From contig NZ_CP009286.1 of the NCBI RefSeq assembly GCF_000758685.1, positions 3,998,501-4,062,500 of the forward strand: a stretch of 64,000 nt of DNA, read 5' to 3'. Of the stretch, positions 27,919 through 37,749 are shown in pieces. Made by a program: the position numbers and the translations under genes. Numbering within the stretch: the first letter of the stretch is position 1; the number at the start of each line of letters is the position of its first letter. The stretch comes from Paenibacillus stellifer (GTDB lineage: Bacteria > Bacillota > Bacilli > Paenibacillales > Paenibacillaceae). The notes beneath the pieces are model-generated. The model ran no database searches. It was not told the DNA's origin and saw only the letters and a list, made by a program, of their open reading frames with translations.

Positions 27919-29031
27919 TTACTCGTGATTGCCCCGTGAACGGTTGCGGAGGAAGGTTGGAATGTCGAGCTGATCCGAGCTCGTCTGATTGCCGAATGGA
28001 CGGAGATTGTTATTCTTGTCCACTGCCGGCTCACTTTGAGTCGCGGATGGACGGCGTCCCGGCACAGCAGGGGCTCCCTTGTGCTCGAAGCCTGTCGCAA
28101 TGACGGTAACCTTGATTTCGTCCTTCATGCTCTCCTCGATAATGGCACCGAAGATCATATTGACTTCGGGATCGGAGGCAGAGGTCACGATTTCGGCCGC
28201 TTCGTTCACTTCATAGAGCGAAAGATTGGAGCCGCCGGTAATATTCATGATAACGCCGCGCGCGCCCTCAATCGAGGTTTCCAAGAGCGGGCTCATAATG
28301 GCTTTGCGTGCAGCTTCGGAGGCGCGGTTCTCGCCGGTCGCGATACCGATACCCATCAGAGCCGAGCCCCGCTCGGTCATAATCGTCTTGACGTCGGCGA
28401 AGTCAAGGTTGATCAAGCCGGGAACGGCGATGAGATCCGAGATGCCTTGAACCGCCTGCCGGAGAACATTGTCCGCTTCGCGGAACGCTTCCAGCATCGG
28501 AGTCTTCTTGTCGACAATCTCAAGGAGGCGGTCATTCGGGATCACGATCAGCGTATCGACCTTCTCCTTCAGCGCCTCAATGCCGAGTTCTGCCTGGTTG
28601 GAACGCTTGCGGCCTTCAAAGGTGAAGGGACGCGTCACGACGCCTACGGTAAGCGCGCCGCATTCCTTGGCGATTTCTGCGATGACCGGCGCAGCTCCTG
28701 TACCGGTGCCGCCGCCCATACCAGCGGTTACAAATACCATATCCGCTCCCTTGAGCGTGTTCGAAATCAAATCGCGGGACTCTTCGGCCGCCTTCTTGCC
28801 GACTTCAGGGTTGGCGCCAGCTCCCAGCCCGCGTGTCAGCTTGTCCCCGATTTGCAATTTATGCTCCGATTTGGCCATATGCAGCGCCTGGGCGTCTGTA
28901 TTTACCGTGATGAATTCCACGCCCTGAACGCCGTTTTCAATCATCCGGTTGACAGCATTGCTGCCGCCGCCGCCAACGCCGATGACCTTGATCTGCGCCA
29001 AGCTCTCCATTTCAAAATCAAATTCCAACAT
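27919..29031 (-). CDS. ftsZ: Cell division protein FtsZ
   Basis: FtsZ is the tubulin-like GTPase of the Z ring. The 370-aa protein has the GTP-binding signature [10 protein letters not shown] (about 106-115), the T7 loop region with [13 protein letters not shown], and a variable linker. It ends in the conserved C-terminal peptide ([10 protein letters not shown]) that binds FtsA and SepF. The ATG at 29031 is preceded by a GGGGGAGAGGG run; the open frame extends seven codons further. It follows ftsA by about 60 nt and ends at a strong terminator. Confidence 0.98.
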   Translation of the reverse strand: MLEFDFEMESLAQIKVIGVGGGGSNAVNRMIENGVQGVEFITVNTDAQALHMAKSEHKLQIGDKLTRGLGAGANPEVGKKAAEESRDLISNTLKGADMVFVTAGMGGGTGTGAAPVIAEIAKECGALTVGVVTRPFTFEGRKRSNQAELGIEALKEKVDTLIVIPNDRLLEIVDKKTPMLEAFREADNVLRQAVQGISDLIAVPGLINLDFADVKTIMTERGSALMGIGIATGENRASEAARKAIMSPLLETSIEGARGVIMNITGGSNLSLYEVNEAAEIVTSASDPEVNMIFGAIIEESMKDEIKVTVIATGFEHKGAPAVPGRRPSATQSEPAVDKNNNLRPFGNQTSSDQLDIPTFLRNRSRGNHE

Positions 29032-29091
29032 AATGTTCCCTCTCCCCCTCAAAGTGCTTGGATGGCCGGTCCAAGTAGTTCTGGACGTTCG

Positions 29092-30357
29092 CTATATGAA
29101 ATCGCTGAAAATATTTTTTAAACGTTCCACAAATCCCTGCTTCGGAGCCGCTTCCTGGCTCGGAGCTGCGCTTGGCTTGCTGCTGCGGTTCACTGTCTTC
29201 TTGTTCGCGCTGGCGCCTGCAGTGCGGCCGCGGTAGCTGCGAACGACATGATGCAGAATGCCCACGCCGCCGGTATATCCGGGGTCCCGAACCCCGATAT
29301 AATCGGGAACCGCGATCCGGACGGAAGCCGAAAGCTCCGACTGCGCCGCCTTAAGCACACCCGGCATGGATACAGTACCACCCGTTAGTATATAACCTCC
29401 GGGGAGGTCGGTAAACCCGAGACGCTTCACTTCCTGGCGGATCAGCTGGAAAATCTCCTGCACGCGCGGCTCGATAATCGCGGCCAGATCCTCCTGGTTG
29501 AACTCCTTCTCCACGTTGCTGCCGATGCGCAGCACCTTGAAGACGACATCAGATGCCGCGTCCTCGATCCAGGCGCAGCCGTATTTCAGCTTGACCTTCT
29601 CAGCCTGGTCAGTCAACGTGCGCAGACCGTAGGCAATATCATTCGTTACAAATTCTCCGCCGATCGGTATAGTGGAGGTTGCAATCAGGGAACCTTCTTC
29701 ATATACGGCTATCGTCGTAGCGCCTGCCCCGATATCGACCAGCACCGCCCCCATCGACTTCTCGTCTTTGGATAACGCTAACCCGCCGGCTCCGAGAGAC
29801 ATCAGCACCAGGTCTTTGATCTTCAAACCCGATTTCTCCACACAGCGCAGCAGGTTATGTATGGGTGTCTTGGCGCCGGTCACGATGGTGGCTTCCACTT
29901 CAAGGCGGACGCCAATCATGCCCCGCGGGTCCTGAATGCCTTCAAGACCATCGACGATATATTGCTTGGCGACGACGTCGATCACCTCGCGTTCCGGCGG
30001 AAGCGCAATTACCTCGGCCGCTTTCAGAACACGCAGAATGTCTTCTTCGCCGATTTCGCGATCTTCATTCTGCACGGCTACGACGCCATGGCTGGATTGC
30101 AGACCGATATGGTTGCCGGAAATGCCGACATACACTTCGGATATTTGAATGCCCACCATTTGCTCGGCGTGCTGGATCGCGTTCTTGATGGACTGGACCG
30201 TCTGGTCAATATCCACGATCGCGCCCTTGCGAATGCCTTCCGAGTCGGCAGATCCTACACCGATAATATTCAAGGTTCCGTTGGTTACTTCCCCGATTAT
30301 TGCCCGAACTTTGGATGTACCGATGTCCAAACTAACAATGATGTCATTGTTGCTCAA
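29092..30357 (-). CDS. ftsA: Cell division protein FtsA
   Basis: FtsA is an actin-like ATPase that tethers FtsZ to the membrane. The 421-aa protein shows the ATPase phosphate 1 loop (IIVSLDIGTSKVRAIIGEV), a second glycine-rich loop (AVLVDIGAGATTIAVY) and GGYILTGG, with a 1C subdomain between. The C-terminus is a basic linker ending in an amphipathic membrane helix (FVERLKNIFSDFI). The start is TTG with AGGAGGTG 9 nt upstream. B. subtilis has sbp and ylxW-ylxX upstream; these are absent here. Confidence 0.97.
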   Translation of the reverse strand: MSNNDIIVSLDIGTSKVRAIIGEVTNGTLNIIGVGSADSEGIRKGAIVDIDQTVQSIKNAIQHAEQMVGIQISEVYVGISGNHIGLQSSHGVVAVQNEDREIGEEDILRVLKAAEVIALPPEREVIDVVAKQYIVDGLEGIQDPRGMIGVRLEVEATIVTGAKTPIHNLLRCVEKSGLKIKDLVLMSLGAGGLALSKDEKSMGAVLVDIGAGATTIAVYEEGSLIATSTIPIGGEFVTNDIAYGLRTLTDQAEKVKLKYGCAWIEDAASDVVFKVLRIGSNVEKEFNQEDLAAIIEPRVQEIFQLIRQEVKRLGFTDLPGGYILTGGTVSMPGVLKAAQSELSASVRIAVPDYIGVRDPGYTGGVGILHHVVRSYRGRTAGASANKKTVNRSSKPSAAPSQEAAPKQGFVERLKNIFSDFI

Positions 30358-30566
30358 GCCCTATGGCACCTCCTGTTTGACGTAATGGTTTCCATATCTT
30401 CGATTAGGTACGGTATACGTCTTTCTACTAATTCCACCATGCCTAATCCTTTCCCTCTTTTTTCTACAAATTTTTTAAACGGTATGAAGCGCTCTAAACT
30501 GGAAAATAATCCAAGAAAGAAAGAATTCGAGGAGTCTCAGCGCTATTAAAAAATCCGAAGAAAAAA

Positions 30567-30620
30567 GAGGGATAAAACATTATAGCCCATAAAACCGATT
30601 GTAGCATTTTTTATCCCTTA
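30567..30620 (-). terminator. Possible terminator after divIB
   Basis: On the minus strand AGGGATAAAA and TTTTATCCCT can pair across a 30-nt loop, followed by CTTTTTT. The large loop makes this weaker than the other terminators here. It overlaps the ftsA promoter candidate. Confidence 0.45.
30579..30607 (-). promoter_or_regulatory. Candidate promoter for ftsA-ftsZ
   Basis: A perfect TATAAT (30579-30584, minus strand) lies about 225 nt upstream of ftsA. The matching -35 region (ATGCTA, 17-nt spacer) is poor, so the promoter would be weak or assisted. Confidence 0.4.
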
Positions 30621-30630
30621 TGAGTAGGGG

Positions 30631-31383
30631 CTAATTCTCTTCCTCTTCATTGTTTGTTTCAGGTATGAAAGGAACATAGGAATCGGCTTCCAGCATGGTA
30701 ATGGTTCCGGGGCTGTTCGTCTCGATGACCTCGTTCAAATACCCCACCTTATCCTTCAGCAGTGAAACGGCCGTGATGACCTCAAACCTTGAGCGGGTAT
30801 ACAGCTTGATCCGGTCCGGAAAAGAAGGCGTCGGCGAGGGAACGATCTCCGATATGTCGCTGGTCAGCTCGTTCGGGATGTCCGCAAGCGCCGCGCACAG
30901 CTTGGACCGGTAAGGATCGGACGGCTTCCACCCGGTAAGAATCGGCTTCTCCACGGCAATTCCGCTATCATCGATCGACACCGAAGCTCCGCTGGACAGA
31001 ATCGCCTTCAAGCTTCCCGAGGTATCGATTTCATAAGCAACGGCTGGATATTCCGTTATCTGGACGGTAATAGTGCCCGGAAAAGACTTCTCAACCATCG
31101 CTTTCTGCACCGTCTTCAGACTCTGAAGCGACTCTGCCACCTTCTCCTTCGAGACGGCGAAGTATTGTCCGCCCTTCTTGAGCCCGCTCTGCTTCAGCAG
31201 CTCCTCCTGAGTGGAATACTTGCTGCCGAGAAAGTCTATCTCCGTGATCCGGCTCGCCGGGGAACGGAAGAAGACAACGCCCAGCAGCGCGGCGAAGAGC
31301 AGCATCAGGATCACTGTGAGTTTTCGGCTCTTTTTCTTCTTGGGCTTGTCCTCTTGCAGGACAGGCATCCTCGTATTTGTCAT
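30631..31383 (-). CDS. divIB: Cell division protein DivIB (FtsQ)
   Basis: DivIB/FtsQ is a bitopic membrane protein that joins DivIC and FtsL in the septal scaffold. The 250-aa product has a basic cytoplasmic N-terminus (DKPKKKKSRK), one membrane helix (about 22-40), a POTRA domain (ITEIDFLGSKYSTQEELLKQSGLKKGGQYF) and a beta domain. The ATG at 31383 with GGAG 8 nt upstream is preferred. It lies 68 nt after murA in the cluster. Confidence 0.92.
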   Translation of the reverse strand: MTNTRMPVLQEDKPKKKKSRKLTVILMLLFAALLGVVFFRSPASRITEIDFLGSKYSTQEELLKQSGLKKGGQYFAVSKEKVAESLQSLKTVQKAMVEKSFPGTITVQITEYPAVAYEIDTSGSLKAILSSGASVSIDDSGIAVEKPILTGWKPSDPYRSKLCAALADIPNELTSDISEIVPSPTPSFPDRIKLYTRSRFEVITAVSLLKDKVGYLNEVIETNSPGTITMLEADSYVPFIPETNNEEEEN

Positions 31384-31451
31384 GACCACTTCTCCGTAGT
31401 TAAAGCTCTGCCCCCTCCGCCAGCAATTAAGCCGGAGGAGGGCAGAGACGA

Positions 31452-32735
31452 TTAATTGGCCAGATCGATCGGCCCTGGCACGGGCGTCTTGCGGATAATT
31501 CGGGCGCCCAGCTTCCGGAACAAGTGCTCGATGCCGTCATAGCCTCTGTCAATATGATGCGCCTGCTCCACGACGGTTGTTCCCTGTGCGGCCAGTCCGG
31601 CGATGACAAGCGCGGCGCCGGCCCGCAAATCAGTTGCCTCAACGGTTGCACCGTACAGGCGCTTGACGCCGCGGATAAATGCACGGTTCAGATCCGTCGT
31701 AATATCGGCTCCCATTCGCACCATTTCTTCCACATGCTTGAATCTGCCCTCAAAGACCGTTTCTTTGATAACGCTGAAGCCGTCCGCCAGCGCCAGCAAC
31801 ACCATGATCTGCGACTGCAGATCCGTCGGAAACGACGGATAGGGCGAGGTTACGATCCGCTCCACCGCACGGGGGCGTCCCATACAACTGATATTAATTA
31901 TATCATTGCAGACCGAGATTTGAACACCGGCGCGCTTCAGTACATGAATCAGAGCGTTCAGGTGCCCGGCATTCGTATGGGTAAGCGTCACGTCTCCCCG
32001 GGTCGCCGCGGCGGCGATCATGACGGTGCCCGCGACGATGCGGTCGGGGATTACTTCATACCGGCAGGGCCGCAGGGTCTGAACGCCCTGAACCGTAATC
32101 GTGTCGGTGCCCGCGCCGATAATCGAGGCTCCCATCGCATTCAGGAAATTTTGAAGATCCTGAATTTCCGGCTCTCTCGCCGCCCCCGTGATCGTCGTCG
32201 TGCCCTCTGCGGTCGCAGCCGCCATCATGATATTCTCGGTCGCGCCGACGCTCGGATAATCCAGATGAATGTCTGCGCCCTTCAAGCGTTCGGCCCGGCA
32301 GCGGATCTTGCCTCCGGACTCTTCGATTTCCGCCCCCAGCGACTGCAGTCCGCGCAGATGAAGATCGATCTTGCGCTCGCCGATCGCGCAGCCGCCCGGC
32401 TGATAGATCGTAACCTCCCCGAACCTCGCCAGCAGAGGCCCCATCAGGAAGATGGAAGACCGCATCTGCTTCATCAGATCCTCCGGCACATGGGAGGAGC
32501 ATGCCGTTGACGTATCCACCGTTACGGCATCCCCGTCATGTTCGGCAACGCAGCCGAGCCGTTCCAAAATCGCCAGCATGGTGTAAATGTCCAGCAGCTT
32601 CGGCACGTTCCCCAACGAGTGAACGCCTTCGGCAAGCAGACTCGCCGCCAGAATCGGCAGCGCCGCGTTCTTTGCTCCATGGATACGAATGGTGCCGGAC
32701 AGGGGAATTCCGCCCTCAATCACCAATTTGTCCAA
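31452..32735 (-). CDS. murA: UDP-N-acetylglucosamine 1-carboxyvinyltransferase
   Basis: MurA transfers enolpyruvate to UDP-GlcNAc, the first committed step of peptidoglycan synthesis, and is inhibited by fosfomycin. The product is 427 aa from a TTG start at 32735, chosen because GGAGGTG lies 5 nt upstream and the protein then begins MDKLVIEGG as in the family; an ATG at 32774 has no ribosome site. The fosfomycin-target cysteine is in QPGGCAIGER (Cys116). It occupies the slot held by murB in the B. subtilis cluster. Confidence 0.95.
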   Translation of the reverse strand: MDKLVIEGGIPLSGTIRIHGAKNAALPILAASLLAEGVHSLGNVPKLLDIYTMLAILERLGCVAEHDGDAVTVDTSTACSSHVPEDLMKQMRSSIFLMGPLLARFGEVTIYQPGGCAIGERKIDLHLRGLQSLGAEIEESGGKIRCRAERLKGADIHLDYPSVGATENIMMAAATAEGTTTITGAAREPEIQDLQNFLNAMGASIIGAGTDTITVQGVQTLRPCRYEVIPDRIVAGTVMIAAAATRGDVTLTHTNAGHLNALIHVLKRAGVQISVCNDIINISCMGRPRAVERIVTSPYPSFPTDLQSQIMVLLALADGFSVIKETVFEGRFKHVEEMVRMGADITTDLNRAFIRGVKRLYGATVEATDLRAGAALVIAGLAAQGTTVVEQAHHIDRGYDGIEHLFRKLGARIIRKTPVPGPIDLAN

Positions 32736-33054
32736 TGTGTCACCTCCGAGATTACCGCTCACCCCCTGCTCCATGGTGCACAGATGCCTGGTCCAGGACG
32801 CTCAGGCCGTCAGGGTCGGCCGCCTGCCGGAAGACGCGCGGCGCTGAATTGGCCGGCAGGCGCGGTGAGCGCGCCTTTTGCCTATCCGCGGCAAGCAGCT
32901 CTGGGTGATTGTCACGATTTATAAGATATCGTATGTAGCAGCTCTCAGGTGTGTGACAGAACGGCGTACAGGCGGACGCTGCCTTGGGCCGTATAAGACC
33001 GGCCAGGCTTGCGTGAAGCCCGAAAAGTCCGAAATCCCAACCGTGGAATAGCTC
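32736..33054. other. Intergenic region between murG and murA
   Basis: Some 320 bases without a gene. An inverted A/T-rich motif (minus strand CATACGATATCTTATAAATCGTG) lies around 32915-32940, and a pair of CGGGC/GCCCG-type small stems is present near 33010. There is no clear terminator and no convincing -35/-10 pair. Readthrough from the mur genes is likely. Confidence 0.4.
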
Positions 33055-34164
33055 TTACTTTCGCGCGGCCAACCGGCGAAGCTCGTGCACAATCACTCCG
33101 GCGGAATCCCGCTTGCCCAGCTTCCGCGAGGCCTCCGACATTGACCGGCGAAGCTCTCCGTTACTCGTGATGGAAGAGACCGATCGATACAGCGACTCTC
33201 CGGTCAAATCCTTCTCCAGAATGACGACGGACGCTCCCGCCTTCTCCAGCTGGCGCGCATTGGCTTCCTGGTGGTTGTTCGTGACGTTGGGCGAAGGAAT
33301 CAGCACGGAAGGTATCCCGAGAGCCGTAATCTCCGCCAGAAACGACGCTCCCGCGCGGTTCACAATAAGCGACGTGCACGCAAGTACCTCCGGCATATTG
33401 TGGATGTAGGGAACGACATGCAGCCAGTTCGGCAGGCTGCCCAGCTTCTCCCGCAGCTGCTTGCGCGTGTCTTCGAAGTAAGGCTCGCCAGTAACGTACA
33501 CGTAATGCACATTCGGCTCTTTCTTGGTCAAGGGCGCCATTCCGATCATCGCCTCGTTGATCGCCTTCGCTCCGCGGCTTCCTCCGACCACCAGCACGAC
33601 CGTACTGTTCTCGGGGATGCCCAATGAAGCGTATCCCCGCTTCGGATTGGCCGCGCTGACTGTGGTCGCCCGGGGGTTGCCGGTGTAGATGACTCTCTTG
33701 CCTCCCGGAAAAGCCGACTCCGTTCCTTCAAAGCTGACGGCTACCGTACTGGCATACCGGCTCAGGAACTTGTTGGTCAGGCCCGGGATCGCATTCTGCT
33801 CATGAATAAGCGTGGGAATGCCAAGCTTGGACGCCGCGTAGACGACGGGCCCGCACACGTAGCCGCCCGTCCCCACGACGACATCAGGCTTGAACTCCTT
33901 CAGCATCTTCTTGGATTCCCGGACACCCTTGAGAAACCGCATGACGGTCTTCACATTGTCCAGGGACAGACTTCTGCGGAATCCGGTGATGTCGATCGCG
34001 CGGAACGGAAGATTCTCCTGGGGGACCAGCTTGCTCTCCAGCCCTCTTGTTCCGCCGATATATAAAAACGCGGAGGGCTCTTCCTCCGCTTCCAGCTGCC
34101 TGGCGACGGCGACGGCGGGATAAATATGCCCTCCCGTTCCGCCACCGCTTAATACGATACGCAT
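33055..34164 (-). CDS. murG: UDP-GlcNAc:lipid I N-acetylglucosaminyltransferase
   Basis: MurG adds GlcNAc to lipid I to form lipid II at the inner membrane face. The 369-aa GT-B protein has the N-terminal LSGGGTGGHIYPA donor loop, the acceptor-side HEQNAIPGLTNK motif and the C-terminal GGSRGAKAIN and NNHQEANA motifs. The ATG at 34164 follows AGGTG by 9 nt, and it begins 8 nt after the spoVE stop. Confidence 0.97.
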   Translation of the reverse strand: MRIVLSGGGTGGHIYPAVAVARQLEAEEEPSAFLYIGGTRGLESKLVPQENLPFRAIDITGFRRSLSLDNVKTVMRFLKGVRESKKMLKEFKPDVVVGTGGYVCGPVVYAASKLGIPTLIHEQNAIPGLTNKFLSRYASTVAVSFEGTESAFPGGKRVIYTGNPRATTVSAANPKRGYASLGIPENSTVVLVVGGSRGAKAINEAMIGMAPLTKKEPNVHYVYVTGEPYFEDTRKQLREKLGSLPNWLHVVPYIHNMPEVLACTSLIVNRAGASFLAEITALGIPSVLIPSPNVTNNHQEANARQLEKAGASVVILEKDLTGESLYRSVSSITSNGELRRSMSEASRKLGKRDSAGVIVHELRRLAARK

Positions 34165-34172
34165 GTTGCCCT

Positions 34173-35273
34173 TCACCTCGCATAACGGGATAGATTGAGT
34201 AAAATGCCGAGCGCCGTCAGCATCAGCGTCAGCGACGACCCCCCATAGCTGATCAGGGGCAGCGTGATGCCGGTGACCGGCATAAGACCGATGACGACGC
34301 CGATATTGATCACGACCTGAACCGCCACCATACAGACGATGCCGACAGCCAGATAGCTGCCGAAGCGGTCCGGCAGGCTCATTGCCACCCTCATCCCCCG
34401 CCAGATCAAAATCAGAAAGAGGATCAGAACGGCGATGCCGCCGATAAAACCCAGCTCCTCAGCCAGGATGGAAAAAATAAAGTCCGTCTGCGGCTCGGGA
34501 ACATAGCTGTACTTCTGGCGGCTCATGCCAAGCCCCAGCCCCCCGAGGCCCCCCGGTCCGATCGCATACAGCGACTGGATGATCTGATAGCCCGCGCCCA
34601 GCGGGTCCGACCATGGATCGAGAAAGGCCGTTATCCGCTGCAGCCGGTAAGGCGCCGCGGCGACAAGACCGGCAAAACCTGCCGCTCCGGCCGCGCCCAG
34701 CAATGACAGGTGCTTCATTCTCGCGCCGGCGGTGAACACCATCATCAGCGCCGCTCCCGTCATCACCGTGCCGGTTCCAAGATCGGGCTGCATCATAATC
34801 AGGCCGAAGGCGGAGCCAATCAGCGCGAGCGGAGGCAGCAGTCCCTTGGTGAACGTCGTTATGTCGTAATCCTCGCGGCTCAACCATTTGGCCAGGAACA
34901 GGATCATCCCCATCTTCATGAACTCGGAAGGCTGTATGCCGAAGGAACTGATGCCAAGCCAGCTGCGCGCGCCGCCGCGCACGACCCCGATGCCGGGAAT
35001 CAGGACGATGACGAGCAAGATGAAGCACAGGATCAGCGCGGGCTTGGCCAGCCGTTTCAGCACACGGTAATCCAGGTTGGCCATGAAGAACATGGCCGCC
35101 AGCCCCAATGCCGCGAACAGCAGCTGCCTTTTGACAAAATAAAAGGAGTCGCCATAATTGCGGAAGCCCAGTACAGAGCCCGCGCTGTAGACCATGACCA
35201 TGCCTATGGCGAGCAGCGCCAGGATCGGAATAACGAGCCAGATATCGGGAGGAGCAGGCTTTGACTTGTTCAT
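34173..35273 (-). CDS. spoVE: SEDS-family peptidoglycan polymerase SpoVE/FtsW
   Basis: SEDS proteins polymerise glycan strands together with a class B penicillin-binding protein. The 366-aa product has about ten membrane helices and the family motifs GGARSWLGI, FMKMG, KYSYVPEPQTDFIFSI and the C-terminal GMMPVTGI-like VIGLMPVTGITLPLISYGGSS. Its place between murD and murG matches spoVE of B. subtilis, which works with SpoVD on the spore cortex. Since no other SEDS gene lies in the cluster, a vegetative FtsW role cannot be excluded. The ATG at 35273 follows AGAGGTG. Confidence 0.92.
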   Translation of the reverse strand: MNKSKPAPPDIWLVIPILALLAIGMVMVYSAGSVLGFRNYGDSFYFVKRQLLFAALGLAAMFFMANLDYRVLKRLAKPALILCFILLVIVLIPGIGVVRGGARSWLGISSFGIQPSEFMKMGMILFLAKWLSREDYDITTFTKGLLPPLALIGSAFGLIMMQPDLGTGTVMTGAALMMVFTAGARMKHLSLLGAAGAAGFAGLVAAAPYRLQRITAFLDPWSDPLGAGYQIIQSLYAIGPGGLGGLGLGMSRQKYSYVPEPQTDFIFSILAEELGFIGGIAVLILFLILIWRGMRVAMSLPDRFGSYLAVGIVCMVAVQVVINIGVVIGLMPVTGITLPLISYGGSSLTLMLTALGILLNLSRYAR

Positions 35274-35323
35274 GAGGAGCACACCTCTTGCTTCGTAGTG
35301 GAAGCTTATCCAAGCCCCCCTAC

Positions 35324-36745
35324 TTACAGATTATGCACCGCCTCTTTAAAAATACGCCCGCGCTCTTCATAGGATTTGAACATGTCCCAGCTTGCGCATG
35401 CGGGCGACAGCAGCACGACATCCCCTTCTTCCGCCAAAGCGGCGGCTTCCTGAACAGCCTTCTGCAGCACCGAGGCGGCGCTGCCTTCATTATCGACGGT
35501 GACCACCGTCTTTAATCCCGCGAGCTTCGCGACGGAAGCGAGCTTGTCCTTGGTCTCGCCGAGCGCGACCAGCGCCTTGACACGGCCCTCAAGGATTGGA
35601 ATGAGCTCCATATAATCGGAGCCGCGGTCGAGCCCGCCAGCGATCAGGACGATCGGCTGTTTGAAGGAGACAAGCGCCATGGTCGTGGCTTTGGCGTTGG
35701 TCGCTTTGGAGTTGTTGTAATAGCTGGCGCCGTTCTTGTCTTCGACATATTCCAGGCGATGCTCCACGCCCCGGAACGAGGCCAGCGTATCCGCAAGCAC
35801 TCCGGGATCGGCGCCAGCCGCGATGGCGATGGCGATGGCCGCCAGCGCGTTCTCCACATTGAAACGGCCGGGCAGCCCGATGGAGTCCACCTCGGATATT
35901 ACTGTCTCGCTCTCGGTGTAATCCCGGTAGATAATCGTCCGCTTCAGATTATCCTCCACATCCGGCACATAGGACGGCCGGACGAACACGCCCTGAAGAA
36001 GTTCCTCGGTCATGGAGAAGGGAAGAATCATGCCCTTCATGTACGGCACGAGCTCCCGGCAATAAGGGTCGTCCCAATTCAGGACGGCTGTATCGCTCGC
36101 TTCCTGATTGGCGAACAGCTTGGCCTTGGAATCGACATAATCCCGCATATCTCCGTGATAGTCGAGATGGGTCTCGGCTACGTTCAGGAGACAGCCCACC
36201 TTGGGCCGGAAATCCTGCGTGCCCTTCAGTTGGAAGCTGCTTAGCTCAACCACCATCCAGTTGTCTTCACTGGCTTCCTGCGCCGCCTGACAGAGCGGAG
36301 TGCCGATATTGCCCGCGACGATGGGATTCATCCCGGCGGCCTCCAGCATTTTGCCAACCCAGGTTGTCGTGGTGGTCTTGCCGTTGGAGCCGGTAATGCC
36401 GATGATCGGAGCCTTGCACAGATGATAGGCGACTTCGACCTCAGTAACGATTTCGATGCCGAGCTCCAGCGCCTTCTGCACAGGCGCAGCGGAATAAGGG
36501 ATGCCCGGGTTTTTGACGACCAGCTTGACGCCTTCATGAATCAGGCCGTCCGGATGCCCTCCACATATAACAGAAATTCCCAAAGACTCCAGTTCGGAAG
36601 CTTCGGGACATTGTTCTCTATCCTTTTTATCGTTGACTGTAACCAGGGCGCCGCGCTCATGCAGCACCTTGGCGACCTGGACGCCGCTCTTGGCGAGGCC
36701 GAGCACGATCGTCTCCTCGCCGCGATATTGATCCGGATGTTTCAT
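35324..36745 (-). CDS. murD: UDP-N-acetylmuramoylalanine--D-glutamate ligase
   Basis: MurD adds D-glutamate to UDP-MurNAc-L-alanine. The 473-aa Mur ligase has an N-terminal Rossmann domain (VLGLAKSGVQVAKVL), the ATP loop GITGSNGKTTTTTWVG (about 113-128) and the C-terminal domain with the conserved ASWDMFKSYEERG motif. AAGGGG precedes the ATG. It lies 4 nt after mraY. Confidence 0.97.
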   Translation of the reverse strand: MKHPDQYRGEETIVLGLAKSGVQVAKVLHERGALVTVNDKKDREQCPEASELESLGISVICGGHPDGLIHEGVKLVVKNPGIPYSAAPVQKALELGIEIVTEVEVAYHLCKAPIIGITGSNGKTTTTTWVGKMLEAAGMNPIVAGNIGTPLCQAAQEASEDNWMVVELSSFQLKGTQDFRPKVGCLLNVAETHLDYHGDMRDYVDSKAKLFANQEASDTAVLNWDDPYCRELVPYMKGMILPFSMTEELLQGVFVRPSYVPDVEDNLKRTIIYRDYTESETVISEVDSIGLPGRFNVENALAAIAIAIAAGADPGVLADTLASFRGVEHRLEYVEDKNGASYYNNSKATNAKATTMALVSFKQPIVLIAGGLDRGSDYMELIPILEGRVKALVALGETKDKLASVAKLAGLKTVVTVDNEGSAASVLQKAVQEAAALAEEGDVVLLSPACASWDMFKSYEERGRIFKEAVHNL

Positions 36746-36748
36746 TGC

Positions 36749-37714
36749 CTACAACCCCTTGCTAATGTATAGTCCGAGACCGGCCAGTACGATGCCGACC
36801 GCCCAGAACGAAATGACAACCCGCCATTCCGACCAGCCGCTCAGCTCAAAATGGTGGTGGATCGGGCTCATCTTGAAGATGCGCTTGCCCCGGGTCTTGA
36901 AGGATGCCACCTGCAGGACCACTGACAGCATTTCAATGACAAAAATGCCTCCGATAACAACAAACAGCAGCTCGCTCTTGGTGACGATGGCGATGGCGCC
37001 GATAGCGCCGCCAATGCCTAGCGAGCCGGTATCGCCCATGAACACTTTCGCCGGATGGGCGTTAAACACGAGAAAGCCCAGCACCGCGCCGATCATCGCG
37101 GCGGCGCAGACGCCCGCGGCGATCGAGGTCGCCTGCATCGCTACAACCGCATAGGCGGCAAGCGCGATAGCGGCCGTGCCGGACAGCAGCCCGTCGACCC
37201 CGTCCGTGAAGTTGACGGCGTTCGTGATCGCCATCATCATGATGACGATGAACGGATAGTAGAACCATCCCGTCCAGTCGAAACTAACGGAGGTTCCGGG
37301 AATGCTGATCGCGGTGCTGTGTCCCGCGGAGATCAGCAGCGCGCACATGACCGCGCCGACAACGAGCTGGCCGAGCAGCTTCTGGCGCGGCGTCAGGCCG
37401 AGAGAACGCTTGAAGACGATTTTGATGTAATCGTCCAAAAAGCCGATCAGGCCGTAACCGAGCGTCGCCACCAGCAGCACGTAAAAGTCCGTGTTGACGA
37501 CGGAAAATTTCAGGTACGACAACGTAAACGCCACGATGATGATAATGCCGCCCATCGTCGGGGTCCCTGCTTTTTTCAGATGGCTCTGCGGCCCGTCATC
37601 GCGGACCTGCTGGCCGAATTTCATCCGGCGCAGCAGCGGGATCAGCAGCGGAGCGGCGATCACCGCAAGGATAAAGGATACGGATATGGTCAGTAGCAGC
37701 AGTTGGTAATCCAC
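36749..37714 (-). CDS. mraY: Phospho-N-acetylmuramoyl-pentapeptide transferase
   Basis: MraY transfers phospho-MurNAc-pentapeptide to undecaprenyl phosphate, giving lipid I. The 321-aa product has about ten membrane helices. Conserved cytoplasmic loops include GTPTMGG, GFLDDYIK, NAVNFTDGVDGLLSGT (the metal-binding aspartates), MGDTGSLGIGG and SPIHHHFEL. The start is GTG with GAGGGTG 5 nt before it. It is 35 nt from murF. Confidence 0.97.
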   Translation of the reverse strand: MDYQLLLLTISVSFILAVIAAPLLIPLLRRMKFGQQVRDDGPQSHLKKAGTPTMGGIIIIVAFTLSYLKFSVVNTDFYVLLVATLGYGLIGFLDDYIKIVFKRSLGLTPRQKLLGQLVVGAVMCALLISAGHSTAISIPGTSVSFDWTGWFYYPFIVIMMMAITNAVNFTDGVDGLLSGTAAIALAAYAVVAMQATSIAAGVCAAAMIGAVLGFLVFNAHPAKVFMGDTGSLGIGGAIGAIAIVTKSELLFVVIGGIFVIEMLSVVLQVASFKTRGKRIFKMSPIHHHFELSGWSEWRVVISFWAVGIVLAGLGLYISKGL

Positions 37715-37749
37715 GGGTTCACCCTCTCAAATCTCTTGCTATTGCAGCA

